This document shows, in pieces, positions 1-8,088 of a stretch of DNA of 64,000 bases; within the stretch, counting starts at the first letter, position 1, and each line of letters begins with the position of its first letter. The notes below the pieces were generated by a model, which was not told the origin of the DNA, ran no database searches, and was given only the letters and a program-made list of their open reading frames with translations. Origin of the DNA: Pseudomonas putida. GTDB taxonomy: Bacteria > Pseudomonadota > Gammaproteobacteria > Pseudomonadales > Pseudomonadaceae. The translations under genes and the position numbers were made by a program. The stretch covers positions 1,860,001 through 1,924,000 of the forward strand of contig NZ_CP113097.1 in the NCBI RefSeq assembly GCF_026625125.1. The letters run 5' to 3'.

Positions 1-1
1 G

Positions 2-1255
2 CAACTAGGCGCGGCCTACGCGCAGGGGCGCCAGGCGTTTCTGGCGGCAGGGGGTGACCCGGCCGCTGGCGATCTGGCGGTCAAAGGTGTCGACCGTGCT
101 GCCAGCGAGCAGATGAGCGCGTTGGTCGAGCAGTTGCGCGCCGACGCCCGTGAGCGGGCCGTCAGCATCAATGCCAGTGCCGAGCGTACGGTATGGCTGG
201 GTATGCTGGTGATGCTCGGTTCGGCGCTGTTGGTGGGTTTGCTCAGCCTGTGGCGGGTCAACCGCAGCCTGATCGAGCCCATCAGTCAGTTGATCGAATA
301 CGTTGCCCAACTGAGCCAAGGCCATTTTGCGGCGCGGGTCGACAGCCGTCGGGAGGATGAGCTGGGGCGCCTTGCGCGTGCCGCCAATACCTTGCGTGAT
401 TTCCTTGCCGACACCGTTGGCCGCCTCAAGGACAATGCTCAAGAGCTCGAAGGCGCCAGTGGCCAGCTGCGCCGCATCGCCGGCGACATGGCGCGCGGTA
501 CCCATGACCAGTTCCAGCGTACCGATCAGGTGGCGACGGCGATGCACGAGATGTCCGCCACTGCCCAAGAGGTTGCCCGTCACGCCGCCGAAGCCGCGCG
601 GGCGGCCGATGAAGCCGACCACAGTGCCCAGGCCGGCGAGCAGGTCATGCAGCAGACCATCGACATCATTGGCGTGGTCAACCAGGAGATCGCAGGGACT
701 GCGGCGGTAATCCGCGATCTTGAGAATGACAGTTCGCGCATCGGCAAGGTGCTGGAAGTGATCCGTGGGATCGCCGAGCAGACCAACCTGCTGGCGCTCA
801 ATGCGGCCATCGAAGCGGCCCGTGCGGGTGAGGCCGGGCGCGGCTTTGCGGTGGTCGCCGACGAGGTGCGTAGCCTGGCTCAGCGCACGGCGGCGTCGAT
901 CGCCGAAATCCATCAGATCATCGAGGCGGTTCAGTCTGGTGCCGTGGAGGCGGTCAAGGCCATCGAAAGCGGGCAGCAGCGCAGCGAGGAGGGTGCCGAG
1001 CAGGTGCAGCAGGCAGGGCAGATGCTGCAGCGCATCACCGTCGCGGTCGAAGCCATCCGTGACATGAACCGGCAGATCGCCACGGCAGCTGAGGAACAGA
1101 CCAGTGTGGCCGAGGATATTTCGCGTAACCTGATCGAGATTACCCGCATCGCAACTGCCAACCAGGAGGCAGTGCAGCACACCGAGCAGGCTGGCCAGCG
1201 CCTGCATGGGCTGTCGGGGCAGTTGGGTGAAGTCACGTCGCGTCTTACCGCGTAG
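2..1255 (+). CDS. Methyl-accepting chemotaxis protein, 5'-truncated by the window edge
   Basis: Inner-membrane chemoreceptor that relays ligand binding to the CheA/CheW kinase complex. The frame is already open at base 2, so the start and most of the periplasmic sensor domain lie outside the window. Visible in order: the end of the sensor region, a transmembrane segment (about 190-250), a HAMP linker with the LIEPISQLIEY pattern, then a long coiled-coil signalling domain whose tip carries NLLALNAAIEAARAGE and GRGFAVVADEVR, the hallmark of the family. The ligand cannot be inferred without the missing sensor domain. The gene ends with TAG just before a terminator hairpin. The family call is secure; the individual receptor is not identifiable. 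Confidence 0.96.
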   Translation, partial: QLGAAYAQGRQAFLAAGGDPAAGDLAVKGVDRAASEQMSALVEQLRADARERAVSINASAERTVWLGMLVMLGSALLVGLLSLWRVNRSLIEPISQLIEYVAQLSQGHFAARVDSRREDELGRLARAANTLRDFLADTVGRLKDNAQELEGASGQLRRIAGDMARGTHDQFQRTDQVATAMHEMSATAQEVARHAAEAARAADEADHSAQAGEQVMQQTIDIIGVVNQEIAGTAAVIRDLENDSSRIGKVLEVIRGIAEQTNLLALNAAIEAARAGEAGRGFAVVADEVRSLAQRTAASIAEIHQIIEAVQSGAVEAVKAIESGQQRSEEGAEQVQQAGQMLQRITVAVEAIRDMNRQIATAAEEQTSVAEDISRNLIEITRIATANQEAVQHTEQAGQRLHGLSGQLGEVTSRLTA

Positions 1256-1272
1256 TACTGATCGCGCACAGC

Positions 1273-1300
1273 AAAAAGCCCGCACGATGGCGGGCTTTTT
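1273..1300. terminator. Bidirectional rho-independent terminator
   Basis: An 11-bp perfect stem (AAAAAGCCCGC / GCGGGCTTTTT) closes a six-base loop and has A and T tracts on both sides. It lies between the chemoreceptor (+) and tRNA-Pro (-), so it can stop transcription from either direction. Confidence 0.85.
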
Positions 1301-1308
1301 GAAGGATC

Positions 1309-1385
1309 TGGTCGGAGAGACAGGATTCGAACCTGCGGCCTTCTCGTCCCGAACGAGACGCGCTACCTGGCTGCGCTACACTCCG
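1309..1385 (-). tRNA. tRNA-Pro (anticodon CGG)
   Basis: Read on the minus strand, this 77-nt segment folds as a tRNA. The anticodon stem TCTCG/CGAGA closes the loop TTCGGGA, giving anticodon CGG (proline, codon CCG). The T-loop motif GGTTCGAATCC is present and the 3' CCA is encoded (bases 1309-1311). The acceptor arm begins CGGAGTG and ends CTCTCCG with one internal mismatch, as I count it. CCG is a common proline codon in this GC-rich genome. Confidence 0.96.
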
Positions 1386-1394
1386 ATGAACAAA

Positions 1395-1423
1395 ATCCTA
1401 CTGCATGGTTTTTTCGAACGCAA
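1395..1423 (-). promoter_or_regulatory. Predicted sigma-70 promoter of tRNA-Pro
   Basis: On the minus strand TTGCGT (1418-1423) and TAGGAT (1395-1400) are separated by 17 bases, and the -10 element sits nine bases before the mature tRNA. This placement is typical for a tRNA promoter with a very short leader. Prediction from spacing and motif only. Confidence 0.5.
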
Positions 1424-1467
1424 GCCCTTGTTGTTAAAAGGCCTTAGGCCCGAAACAGGGCGTTCGA

Positions 1468-1689
1468 TCAGAGCTCTTTGACGGTACGAACCTGGTCTTT
1501 GTTCAGCCGTGTACGCTTGCCATCGAGTTGCTCGAACTCATAGAAGCCAGAGTCCTCGTCGAAGGACGGAGTGTCCACAGCCTGGATCTCGCGGCCGTCG
1601 TTCAGGGTGATAACGGTCGGCGAGGCGCAGCCAGCGAGGGCGCCCAGGCCCAGGGCGAGCATGAAGGCGGGAAGGGTCCGTTTAATCAT
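1468..1689 (-). CDS. Small YgdI/YgdR-type (DUF903) lipoprotein
   Basis: Small lipoprotein of 73 residues. The N-terminus is a lipoprotein signal: positively charged MIKR, a hydrophobic stretch, then the lipobox LAGC with the acylated cysteine near residue 21. The mature part begins ASPTVITLNDGREIQ, the short beta-rich domain of the DUF903 family (E. coli YgdI/YgdR), whose function is unknown. It is divergent from moaB and lies upstream of tRNA-Pro on the same strand. The family assignment rests on the lipobox, the size and the TLNDGR pattern. Confidence 0.85.
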   Translation of the reverse strand: MIKRTLPAFMLALGLGALAGCASPTVITLNDGREIQAVDTPSFDEDSGFYEFEQLDGKRTRLNKDQVRTVKEL

Positions 1690-1823
1690 CGTGTTTCTCC
1701 AGTGCGATGGTGCTAGATGACGTTAAGACGCAAGGCGTCTGCGCAAGTTCCTTGCACAGTGCAGCATAGCGCCAAACCCAGGGTATTGACCTGGGTCTGT
1801 CGGAGTTGTCGCAGGGCAGGCTG

Positions 1824-1832
1824 TGATATAAA
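1824..1832 (+). promoter_or_regulatory. Predicted extended -10 element for moaB
   Basis: TG-A-TATAAA (TG at 1824-1825, -10 at 1827-1832) matches an extended -10 element. Only a weak -35 (TTGTCG, 1806-1811) lies 15 bases upstream. The initiation site would fall about 25 bases before the moaB start chosen here. Confidence 0.4.
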
Positions 1833-1864
1833 TGCGCCATCCCTTTCCCCTGCGATGGACACTC

Positions 1865-2404
1865 ATGAAAGCCAAGGCAGATACCCCCTTCGTGGCCCTG
1901 AACATTGCCGTGCTGACCGTCAGCGACACCCGGACCTTTGAAACCGACACCTCCGGGCAGACCTTCGTCGACCGCCTGACTGCGGCGGGCCACCAGTTGG
2001 CTGAGCGCAAGCTGCTCAAGGACGACCTCTACAAGATCCGCGCCCAGGTCGCCACCTGGATCGCCGATGACGGCGTGCAGGTGGTGCTGATTACCGGCGG
2101 CACCGGCTTCACGGGGCGCGACAGTACGCCTGAGGCTGTGGCCTGCCTGCTGGACAAGCAGGTAGAAGGCTTCGGCGAACTGTTCCGGCAGATCTCCGTC
2201 GCCGACATCGGCACGTCCACTGTTCAGTCGCGCGCCTTGGCCGGCCTGGCCAACGGCACGCTGATATGCTGCCTGCCGGGCTCGACCAATGCTGTGCGCA
2301 CCGGTTGGGACGGCATCCTTGCCGAGCAGCTCGATGCCCGCCATCGTCCGTGCAATTTCGTTGCGCACCTGAAGCAGGTTGCGGCCTGTGAAAGCCGTGG
2401 CTGA
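1865..2404 (+). CDS. moaB: Molybdenum cofactor biosynthesis protein B
   Basis: MoaB/MogA-family protein of 179 residues that acts on molybdopterin (adenylylation step) in the cytoplasm during molybdenum-cofactor synthesis. The fold signature is clear: LNIAVLTVSDTRTFETDTSGQ near the N-terminus and the MPT-binding loop TGGTGFTGRDSTPEA in the middle. I chose the ATG at 1865 because the protein then begins MKAKADTPFVALNIAV as in homologues; an in-frame ATG at 1832 overlaps the predicted -10 element. moeA starts inside the end of this gene, so the two form one transcription unit. The formate dehydrogenase at 60-64 kb is a likely client of the cofactor. Confidence 0.95.
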   Translation: MKAKADTPFVALNIAVLTVSDTRTFETDTSGQTFVDRLTAAGHQLAERKLLKDDLYKIRAQVATWIADDGVQVVLITGGTGFTGRDSTPEAVACLLDKQVEGFGELFRQISVADIGTSTVQSRALAGLANGTLICCLPGSTNAVRTGWDGILAEQLDARHRPCNFVAHLKQVAACESRG

Positions 2405-3614
2405 GGCATCTCCGGCCCGGCCATTGATGGCGGTGGAGGAGGCGCTGGAGCGCCTGCTGGCCTTGGCCGAGGCCGCGCCGATCAGGGACATCGAAACCGT
2501 CTCGCTGGCAGAGGCCGAGGGCCGGGTGCTGGCGACCGACCTGGTGGCCTCGCTCGACCTGCCGCCCTGGCCCAACAGTGCCATGGATGGCTACGCACTG
2601 CGTCTGGCCGATTACCACGGCCTGCCGTTGCCCGTCAGCCAGCGCATTTTTGCCGGGCACGCGCCCGAGCCTTTGCAGCCCGGCACGTGCGCACGGATCT
2701 TCACCGGTGCCCCGCTGCCGGCCGGTGCCGACTGCGTCGAGATGCAGGAAAACACCGAGGTGCTGGAGGATGGCCGGGTACGTTTTCTCGAGCGGATGAG
2801 GCTTGAGCAGAATGTCCGCCCCCAGGGCCAGGAAACCCGCCAGGGTGAACAGGTGATGGTCGCAGGTACGCGCCTGGGCCCGATCGAACTGGGGTTGGCC
2901 GCAACGTTGGGGCATGCTCGGCTGCAGGTGGTGCGCCGGGTACGGGTGGCCGTGTTGTCCACCGGTGACGAGTTGGTCGAGCCAGGGTTGCCACTGGGCC
3001 CAGGGCAGATCTACAACAGTAACCGGCGCCTGCTGGTTAGCTGGTTGCAACGCCTGGGCTGTGAAGTGCAGGACATGGGCATTCTCCCTGATGACCTGGT
3101 GCTCACTCGCCAATGCCTGGCCAGCTTGGGTGATGTCGACCTGATCCTGTCCACTGGGGGTGTCTCGGTGGGCGAGGCCGATTACCTGGGCGCGGCGCTG
3201 CGTGAGGCGGGTGAGCTGGCCTTGTGGAAGCTGGCGATCAAACCCGGCAAGCCGCTGACATTCGGGCACTATCAAGGCGTGCCGGTGATCGGCCTGCCCG
3301 GCAACCCTGCGTCGACACTGGTGACCTTCGGCCTGCTTACACGCCCGTACTTGCTTCGCCGCCAAGGGGTGGCGCAGGTCACTCCGCTACGTTTCGACGT
3401 CCCTGCAGGTTTCGACTGGCCCAAGGCCGGAACCCGGCGCGAATACCTGCGGGCGCGGATCGATAACGGCCGGGTGCACATCTACAAGAACCAGAGCTCT
3501 GGTGTGCTGCGCAGCGCCGCCTGGGCTGACGGCTTGGTGGAGGTGCGCGAAGGCAGCACGCCGCAGCAGGGTGACAGCGTCACGTTCATCCCACTGAGCG
3601 AGCTACTTGGCTGA
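2388..3614 (+). CDS. moeA: Molybdopterin molybdenumtransferase
   Basis: MoeA inserts molybdate into adenylylated molybdopterin, the last general step of molybdenum-cofactor synthesis. The protein is 408 residues, normal for the family. Visible motifs: PPWPNSAMDGYAL near residue 55, STGDELVEPG opening the MogA-like domain, STGGVSVGEADY, KPGKPLTFG and the GLPGNPAST loop. I prefer the GTG at 2388, with an AGG nine bases upstream and a 17-base overlap with moaB, suggesting translational coupling; a TTG at 2379 is also possible. Its 3' end overlaps the convergent glycosyltransferase by 12 bases. Confidence 0.96.
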   Translation: MKAVAEASPARPLMAVEEALERLLALAEAAPIRDIETVSLAEAEGRVLATDLVASLDLPPWPNSAMDGYALRLADYHGLPLPVSQRIFAGHAPEPLQPGTCARIFTGAPLPAGADCVEMQENTEVLEDGRVRFLERMRLEQNVRPQGQETRQGEQVMVAGTRLGPIELGLAATLGHARLQVVRRVRVAVLSTGDELVEPGLPLGPGQIYNSNRRLLVSWLQRLGCEVQDMGILPDDLVLTRQCLASLGDVDLILSTGGVSVGEADYLGAALREAGELALWKLAIKPGKPLTFGHYQGVPVIGLPGNPASTLVTFGLLTRPYLLRRQGVAQVTPLRFDVPAGFDWPKAGTRREYLRARIDNGRVHIYKNQSSGVLRSAAWADGLVEVREGSTPQQGDSVTFIPLSELLG

Positions 3615-4850
3615 ACGCCCAAGCCACGGGTCTGCAGGTTGCGGGGCGGTGGCAGGCGCTGACTGGGTCAGGCGCATGTGCACGGTCTCCAGTTGCTGCG
3701 CCGCCACGCTCCAGTCATGGCGCTGCCGGGCGAACTGGCGGCCGGCCTGGCTCAGTTGGCTCATGCGCCAGGGTTGGTTGAGCAACTGGGTAATCAGCAG
3801 TGCCAACTGGTCACCGTCATCGCTGCCCAGGTAATGCTCGCCGCTGTTCACGGCAAGGCCTGAAACGCCCTTGCTGGTGGTGATCACCGGCAGCCCGGCA
3901 GCCATGGCTTCGAGAATCTTCACCTTGGAGCCGCCGGCGTAGCGCAGGGGGGCGAAGAACAGCGCCGAGCGCCGCTGCAGTTCGCGAAGGTCAGGGCGAT
4001 AACCTAACCACTCGATGCGGGGATCGTTCCAGTGCAACTTCCATGAGGCCGGCATGGCATGCCCGGCGATGGCCAGGCGCACAGCAGGGTTGCTCATCCA
4101 TACCTGAGGCAGGATTTCTTCCAGCGCCCATTCGATGGCCTCAAGGTTCGCGCCGTATTCGAAGTTGCCAACGAACAGCAGGCGCTGGCTGTGCAACGCC
4201 GGGCATACCTGTTCGTAATACGCGCAATCTACACCGTTGACCACAACGTTCACTGGGCGCCCGCTGATCTGGCTGATGAGGTCAGCGTCATGGGCGCTCA
4301 CCGCCACCACTTCGGTGGGTTGGCAGAGTACGCGTTGCTCCCAGCGACGATAGCGCCAGCGGTCGAACGCGTTGAGCGGGCGTAGCCAAAGTGGCAAGCG
4401 GTCATGGCAGGCGGCGCCCATCACCGATTCGAGTGTGTGCTCGCTGAGCATGTAGGGCAGGCCGCGGGCCTGCAGGGCTTTTTCGAAGGGTTGGAAGGCG
4501 TAGCTGTGTTCGATCTGGATCACGTCCCAGGGCTCGTCCAGCAATTGCTCGAAGCGGTGGCGCAGGCAAGGCGCCAAGCCATTGATGATTGCCCGCATGG
4601 GGTAGTCGATGATCGGTGAGGCCAGCAGGTTGAGCGGGCTGTGCAAGGCTCGGCGGGGGAGTACGATCAGCCGTTCGACCAGGGGCTCCAGCGCTTCGCG
4701 GGTGGCATCGTTCAGCGGGATTTTCGACTGCACCAGCAAGGTGATCCGATGCCCGTGCTGCGCCAGGGCGCGTAGCAGGTGGTATTGCCGGGTCTTGCTG
4801 CCACTGGTGGTTGGCCAAGGCAGGTAGGGCAGCGTCCAGAGTATGCGCAT
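3603..4850 (-). CDS. GT4-family glycosyltransferase
   Basis: Cytoplasmic GT-B-fold glycosyltransferase of 415 residues. The N-terminal half begins MRILWTLPYLPWPTTSGSK, the acceptor-side glycine-rich loop of GT4 enzymes. The C-terminal half has LLFVGNFEYGANLEAIEWAL and the donor-binding region GGSKVKILEAMAAGLPVI followed by TTSKGVSGL, where the conserved glutamate contacts the sugar nucleotide. The ATG at 4850 follows GAGG by ten bases and is preferred over an upstream TTG. Donor and acceptor cannot be told from sequence. It stands alone rather than in an O-antigen or exopolysaccharide cluster, so its product is unclear. Confidence 0.85.
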   Translation of the reverse strand: MRILWTLPYLPWPTTSGSKTRQYHLLRALAQHGHRITLLVQSKIPLNDATREALEPLVERLIVLPRRALHSPLNLLASPIIDYPMRAIINGLAPCLRHRFEQLLDEPWDVIQIEHSYAFQPFEKALQARGLPYMLSEHTLESVMGAACHDRLPLWLRPLNAFDRWRYRRWEQRVLCQPTEVVAVSAHDADLISQISGRPVNVVVNGVDCAYYEQVCPALHSQRLLFVGNFEYGANLEAIEWALEEILPQVWMSNPAVRLAIAGHAMPASWKLHWNDPRIEWLGYRPDLRELQRRSALFFAPLRYAGGSKVKILEAMAAGLPVITTSKGVSGLAVNSGEHYLGSDDGDQLALLITQLLNQPWRMSQLSQAGRQFARQRHDWSVAAQQLETVHMRLTQSAPATAPQPADPWLGRSAK

Positions 4851-5298
4851 GAACCACAATCCTCGCTAAAGGCTGCAGACAAAAAACGCGTCCATTGGCA
4901 GTCAGCGGATGGCTGCAACCGGGACGCGTCCATACATTTCAGTAAAGCCCACGCTATCGTCTTCGCCGAGGTATTCGCTGTGGTCGATCCTGCAGGGGGT
5001 CAGAACGCTCATTTCACACGCTCGACTCGGCGCTGCACCTAGGGCTGATGGGTCGCTCTGCCAGGGTTCTGGCGTTAAAAAAGTCAAAAAAACGACTCTT
5101 TTTTCGCTAAATACCGGCATTGGCCAAATATTTGTCGATCATGCGCCTGATGGCCGAAGCTTTCAATCTGTTGATGCGTTGCGGACGGTTTTTGTGCAAA
5201 TACCTGCTGATAGTAGTGCTAGGTCAGCGCGTGCATGCAGCAATCTGCCGCCGCCTGTGGTCGAGATCTGCAATGGGCTGTCCCTTGGGAGAAGCGTA
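4851..5298. other. 448-bp divergent intergenic region
   Basis: Lies between the glycosyltransferase (-) and the lipid kinase (+). It holds a possible 36-codon ORF (4902-5012, minus), a direct repeat of ACGCGTCCAT at 4886-4895 and 4924-4933 (38 bases apart), and AT-rich runs around 5077-5115. I see no RNA gene and no strong consensus promoter. Confidence 0.6.
4902..5012 (-). CDS. Possible 36-residue small protein or leader peptide
   Basis: An ATG-started frame of 36 codons that ends about 50 bases upstream of the glycosyltransferase start on the same strand. It begins MSVLTPCRIDHSEY and ends MYGRVPVAAIR. Most codons end in G or C and are common Pseudomonas codons, unlike random intergenic sequence. 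The ribosome-binding site is weak (GAG about eight bases upstream). It could be an unannotated small protein, a leader peptide or a chance ORF. I do not recognise it and assign no function. Confidence 0.3.
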   Translation of the reverse strand: MSVLTPCRIDHSEYLGEDDSVGFTEMYGRVPVAAIR

Positions 5299-6180
5299 AT
5301 GGGTAAGGCAATGTTGATCCTGCACGGCAAGCAGGCGATGAACGAAGATGTGCGCACGGCCGTTCTCGCCCAGCGTGAGCGGGGCTGGACGCTGGATGTG
5401 CGGGTGACCTGGGAGGCGGGTGATGCCCAGCGGCTGGTGGCCGAGGCGCTGGCCGCCGGCTACACCCATGTGGTGGCAGGGGGGGGCGACGGTACTTTGC
5501 GTGATGTTGCCGAAGCCATGGGGCAGGCGAACACGCAGGCCAGCCTGGCACTGCTGCCGTTGGGTACCGCCAACGATTTCGCCAAGGCCGCGGGCGTGTC
5601 ATTGCAGCCGGCTGAGGCCCTGGCGCTGCTGGACATGCCGGCTCGGCCAATCGATTTGGGCAAGGTTGGCGACCAGATGTTTCTGAACATGGCCACCGGC
5701 GGGTTCGGCAGTCAGGTCACTGCCAACACCTCCGAGGACCTGAAGAAGGTACTGGGCGCAGCGGCTTACTTGTTTACCGGGCTGTCGCGCTTCAGTGAGT
5801 TGCAGGCCGCGTCTGTGGAGCTGACAGGCCCGGACTTCCACTGGCAGGGTGACTTGCTGGCGCTGGGCATCGGCAATGGTCGCCAGGCAGGTGGTGGCCA
5901 GGTTTTGTGTGGCGATGCCTTGGTGGATGACGGCCTGCTCGACATCGCTATCCTGCCGGCACCGCAAGAAGTGGTAGGGGCACTGCGTGAGCTGCTGGCG
6001 GGTGAAGGGCTGTTCGTTCGGGCTCGCTTGCCTTGGGTCGAGATCAAGAGTTCCCAAGGCCTGGACATCAACCTCGACGGTGAGCCGCTAAAGGCTGACA
6101 GCCTGCGCTTCGAGGCCCTGCCTGCGGCGCTGCGTTTGCACCTGCCGCCAAATTCGCCGCTGCTCAGTCATCCAGGCTGA
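5299..6180 (+). CDS. yegS: YegS-like lipid kinase (diacylglycerol kinase family)
   Basis: Soluble or membrane-associated kinase that phosphorylates a lipid alcohol (phosphatidylglycerol for E. coli YegS). It has 293 residues, normal for the family. The catalytic nucleotide-binding motif is AGGGDGTLRDVAEAM, followed by LPLGTANDFAKAAGV; the C-terminal lobe contains NLDGEPLKADSLRFE. I chose the ATG at 5299, preceded by GGGAGA at good spacing, because the protein then starts MGKAMLILHGKQA like homologues; the open frame extends upstream without similarity. It is convergent with the response regulator, overlapping its 3' end by 17 bases. Confidence 0.92.
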   Translation: MGKAMLILHGKQAMNEDVRTAVLAQRERGWTLDVRVTWEAGDAQRLVAEALAAGYTHVVAGGGDGTLRDVAEAMGQANTQASLALLPLGTANDFAKAAGVSLQPAEALALLDMPARPIDLGKVGDQMFLNMATGGFGSQVTANTSEDLKKVLGAAAYLFTGLSRFSELQAASVELTGPDFHWQGDLLALGIGNGRQAGGGQVLCGDALVDDGLLDIAILPAPQEVVGALRELLAGEGLFVRARLPWVEIKSSQGLDINLDGEPLKADSLRFEALPAALRLHLPPNSPLLSHPG

Positions 6181-6823
6181 TGATTTTCTCGCGCACGGCG
6201 AACAGTACCAGCCCCGCAACGTCGTAGATCTGCAGGCGTTTCATGATCTGCGAGCGATGGGTTTCCACCGTTTTGATCGACAGGGCAAGGCCGGCAGCGA
6301 TCTCGCGGGTGGATTTGCCCCGTACGATCAGGCGCAGGATTTCCAGCTGCCGCGCAGTGAGGTTATGGCGGTCGATGTTCGGCTGCTTGCCCTGCTGGGC
6401 ACGCATGAGTGCCTGGTTGATCACCGTGTGGGCGATGGCCGGGCTGAGGTAGCGCTCGCCACTGCGCAGCGCTGCCAGTGCCTGCTCCAGCTCCATTGCG
6501 GTGGCATCTTTGAGCAGGTAGCCGTGGGCGCCGCTTTCCAGGGCGCGCATGATCAGGTCCGGGTCGGTGTGCATGGACAGGATCAGCACTTTGCAAGGGT
6601 TGCCTGAGGCGCGCAGCAAGGTGAGCGCATCGAGGCCGCTGGTCATGCGCATGGAGATGTCGAGCAATACGATGTCGGGCGCCAGTTGCTGAGCTTGCTC
6701 GAGCAGTTGGCCGCCATCGTCGGCTTCGCCGACCACGGTGTAGCCGGGGATATCAGACACCAAGGCACGTACCCCGGCTCGGATCAGCGAATGGTCATCG
6801 ACCAGCAGCAGTCTACAGGTCAT
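6164..6823 (-). CDS. NarL/LuxR-type response regulator
   Basis: Cytoplasmic two-component transcription regulator of 219 residues. The receiver domain (1-120) has acidic residues at LLLVDDHSL, the phospho-acceptor Asp at about 55 (IVLLDISMRM) and the conserved Lys in YLLKDATAMEL. The C-terminal GerE-type helix-turn-helix reads LTARQLEILRLIVRGKSTRE and then SIKTVETHRSQIMKRL. The upstream histidine kinase overlaps it by four bases (ATGA), so they are co-translated partners. Targets are unknown. Spacing, size and partner type resemble GacA/UvrY-like regulators, but it is not GacA, which usually neighbours uvrC. Confidence 0.92.
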   Translation of the reverse strand: MTCRLLLVDDHSLIRAGVRALVSDIPGYTVVGEADDGGQLLEQAQQLAPDIVLLDISMRMTSGLDALTLLRASGNPCKVLILSMHTDPDLIMRALESGAHGYLLKDATAMELEQALAALRSGERYLSPAIAHTVINQALMRAQQGKQPNIDRHNLTARQLEILRLIVRGKSTREIAAGLALSIKTVETHRSQIMKRLQIYDVAGLVLFAVREKIISLDD

Positions 6824-7710
6824 TGGATAGCAGGTGTCCTGGCGCGTTCATCGGTGCGGGGTGTCCATGGGAACAAGACCTCGATGCGGGTGCCCAGGCC
6901 CAGCTGGCTGGTGATTTTCAGCGTGCCCTGCAGTGCTGTGGCACGCTCCTGCATGCCCGCCATGCCGCGCTGGCCTGCCTCGGCGGGATTGGCGGCGGGG
7001 ATGAAGCCCTGGCCATCGTCCTCTATCGACAAGCTCAGGCCGGCGGGGCTGCGCTGCAGGCGGATGATCAGGTTGCGCGCCTTGGCATGGCGCAATATGT
7101 TGGTGACCGCCTCTTGGGTGATGCGAAAAGCAGCCATGCTCACCTCCTCGCCAATGCCACCCAGCCTTTGATGGCACTCCAGGCTCCAATGCATGTCTGT
7201 GCTTGCGAGCGTGCGCACCAGATGTGCACGCAGGCTGGCTTCCAGGCCAAGGCTTGCCAGCTGCCGTGGGTTGAGGATTGCAGAGACGTCGCGCACTTTG
7301 CTCAGCGTGTCATCGAGTGTGCTGCGCAGGGTGCCGCATTGGGCCTGCAGATCGCTTGGCAGCCGCCGCTGCAACCACTCCAGCTGCAATTTGGCGGCGG
7401 TCAGCAGTTGGCCAATGTCGTCATGCAGTTCCCGGCTCAGGTGCTGGCGTTCGCTTTCCTGGACTTTGAGCATACGATCGGCCAGCTCTGCCGGGCGCAA
7501 GCTGATAGACCTGGCCCCTAGGCTCAGGTGCCAGCCGACCCCGCACATTGCTATCAGCTGTAACAACATCAGGCTCGCCGGTATGGCATGCCCGGCGGTG
7601 AACAGCAGCAGGTTGGCAAATAGTGACGCCACGCACAGCACCGCGGTCGCCCAGCGCAATGCAGCGGAGAGGGAGCGGCAACGCAGGGCATTTTTCAAGC
7701 GTGGGAGCAT
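6820..7710 (-). CDS. Membrane sensor histidine kinase (HisKA_3 type)
   Basis: Cognate kinase for the NarL-type regulator. With the ATG at 7710 it has 296 residues: two transmembrane helices (about 19-41 and 45-63), no sizeable periplasmic domain, then the dimerisation and phosphorylation helix ESERQHLSRELHDDIGQL with His96, and a C-terminal ATPase domain with NILRHAKA, DDGQGF and GMAGMQERA. The start is uncertain: in-frame starts at 7818 (ATG) and 7857 (GTG) exist, but no clear ribosome-binding site supports any of them and the extra N-terminal residues have atypical codons. The signal is unknown and may be sensed in the membrane. Confidence 0.9.
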   Translation of the reverse strand: MLPRLKNALRCRSLSAALRWATAVLCVASLFANLLLFTAGHAIPASLMLLQLIAMCGVGWHLSLGARSISLRPAELADRMLKVQESERQHLSRELHDDIGQLLTAAKLQLEWLQRRLPSDLQAQCGTLRSTLDDTLSKVRDVSAILNPRQLASLGLEASLRAHLVRTLASTDMHWSLECHQRLGGIGEEVSMAAFRITQEAVTNILRHAKARNLIIRLQRSPAGLSLSIEDDGQGFIPAANPAEAGQRGMAGMQERATALQGTLKITSQLGLGTRIEVLFPWTPRTDERARTPAIQ

Positions 7711-8088
7711 AGATGGGAAGCCACTCAAACCTTGCTGATGGAGGCCTTGCGCATGTCTTGCCGGAGGCTTTGGCGTGCTGCTTTCAATAAATGCCAAGTG
7801 CGCGTTGAGGCGATCCATATACGGGTGACCGATACTTGTTAGTGGGCATGGTATCACTTCAGGACTGTTTGGTCGCGAGTGGGGTATTGCTTTGAAACCT
7901 CAAGGTTTGCGGGGTCATCAGGGGGCTGCGAAGGACTGATTCGAGCAGCAGATAGCCATCATCGATTGCCCAGAATGGCCCGCCCAGTTCAACTTGCGCG
8001 AATACAGGTAAACAGGCTGTAGGAACTTTCGGCCCTTCACTAGTTGGACCCGGATTCGGTCTTTCAGCGCCGCCTTAGTTGCAGGTCG
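7711..8088. other. 378-bp region between two minus-strand genes
   Basis: Lies between the Hpt-like gene and the histidine kinase. It should hold the promoter of the kinase/regulator pair. I find no convincing -35/-10 pair, terminator or RNA. It contains a short inverted repeat AAACC-TCAA-GGTTT near 7896-7909. Part of it (7711-7857) could be coding if the kinase uses an earlier start. Confidence 0.5.
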
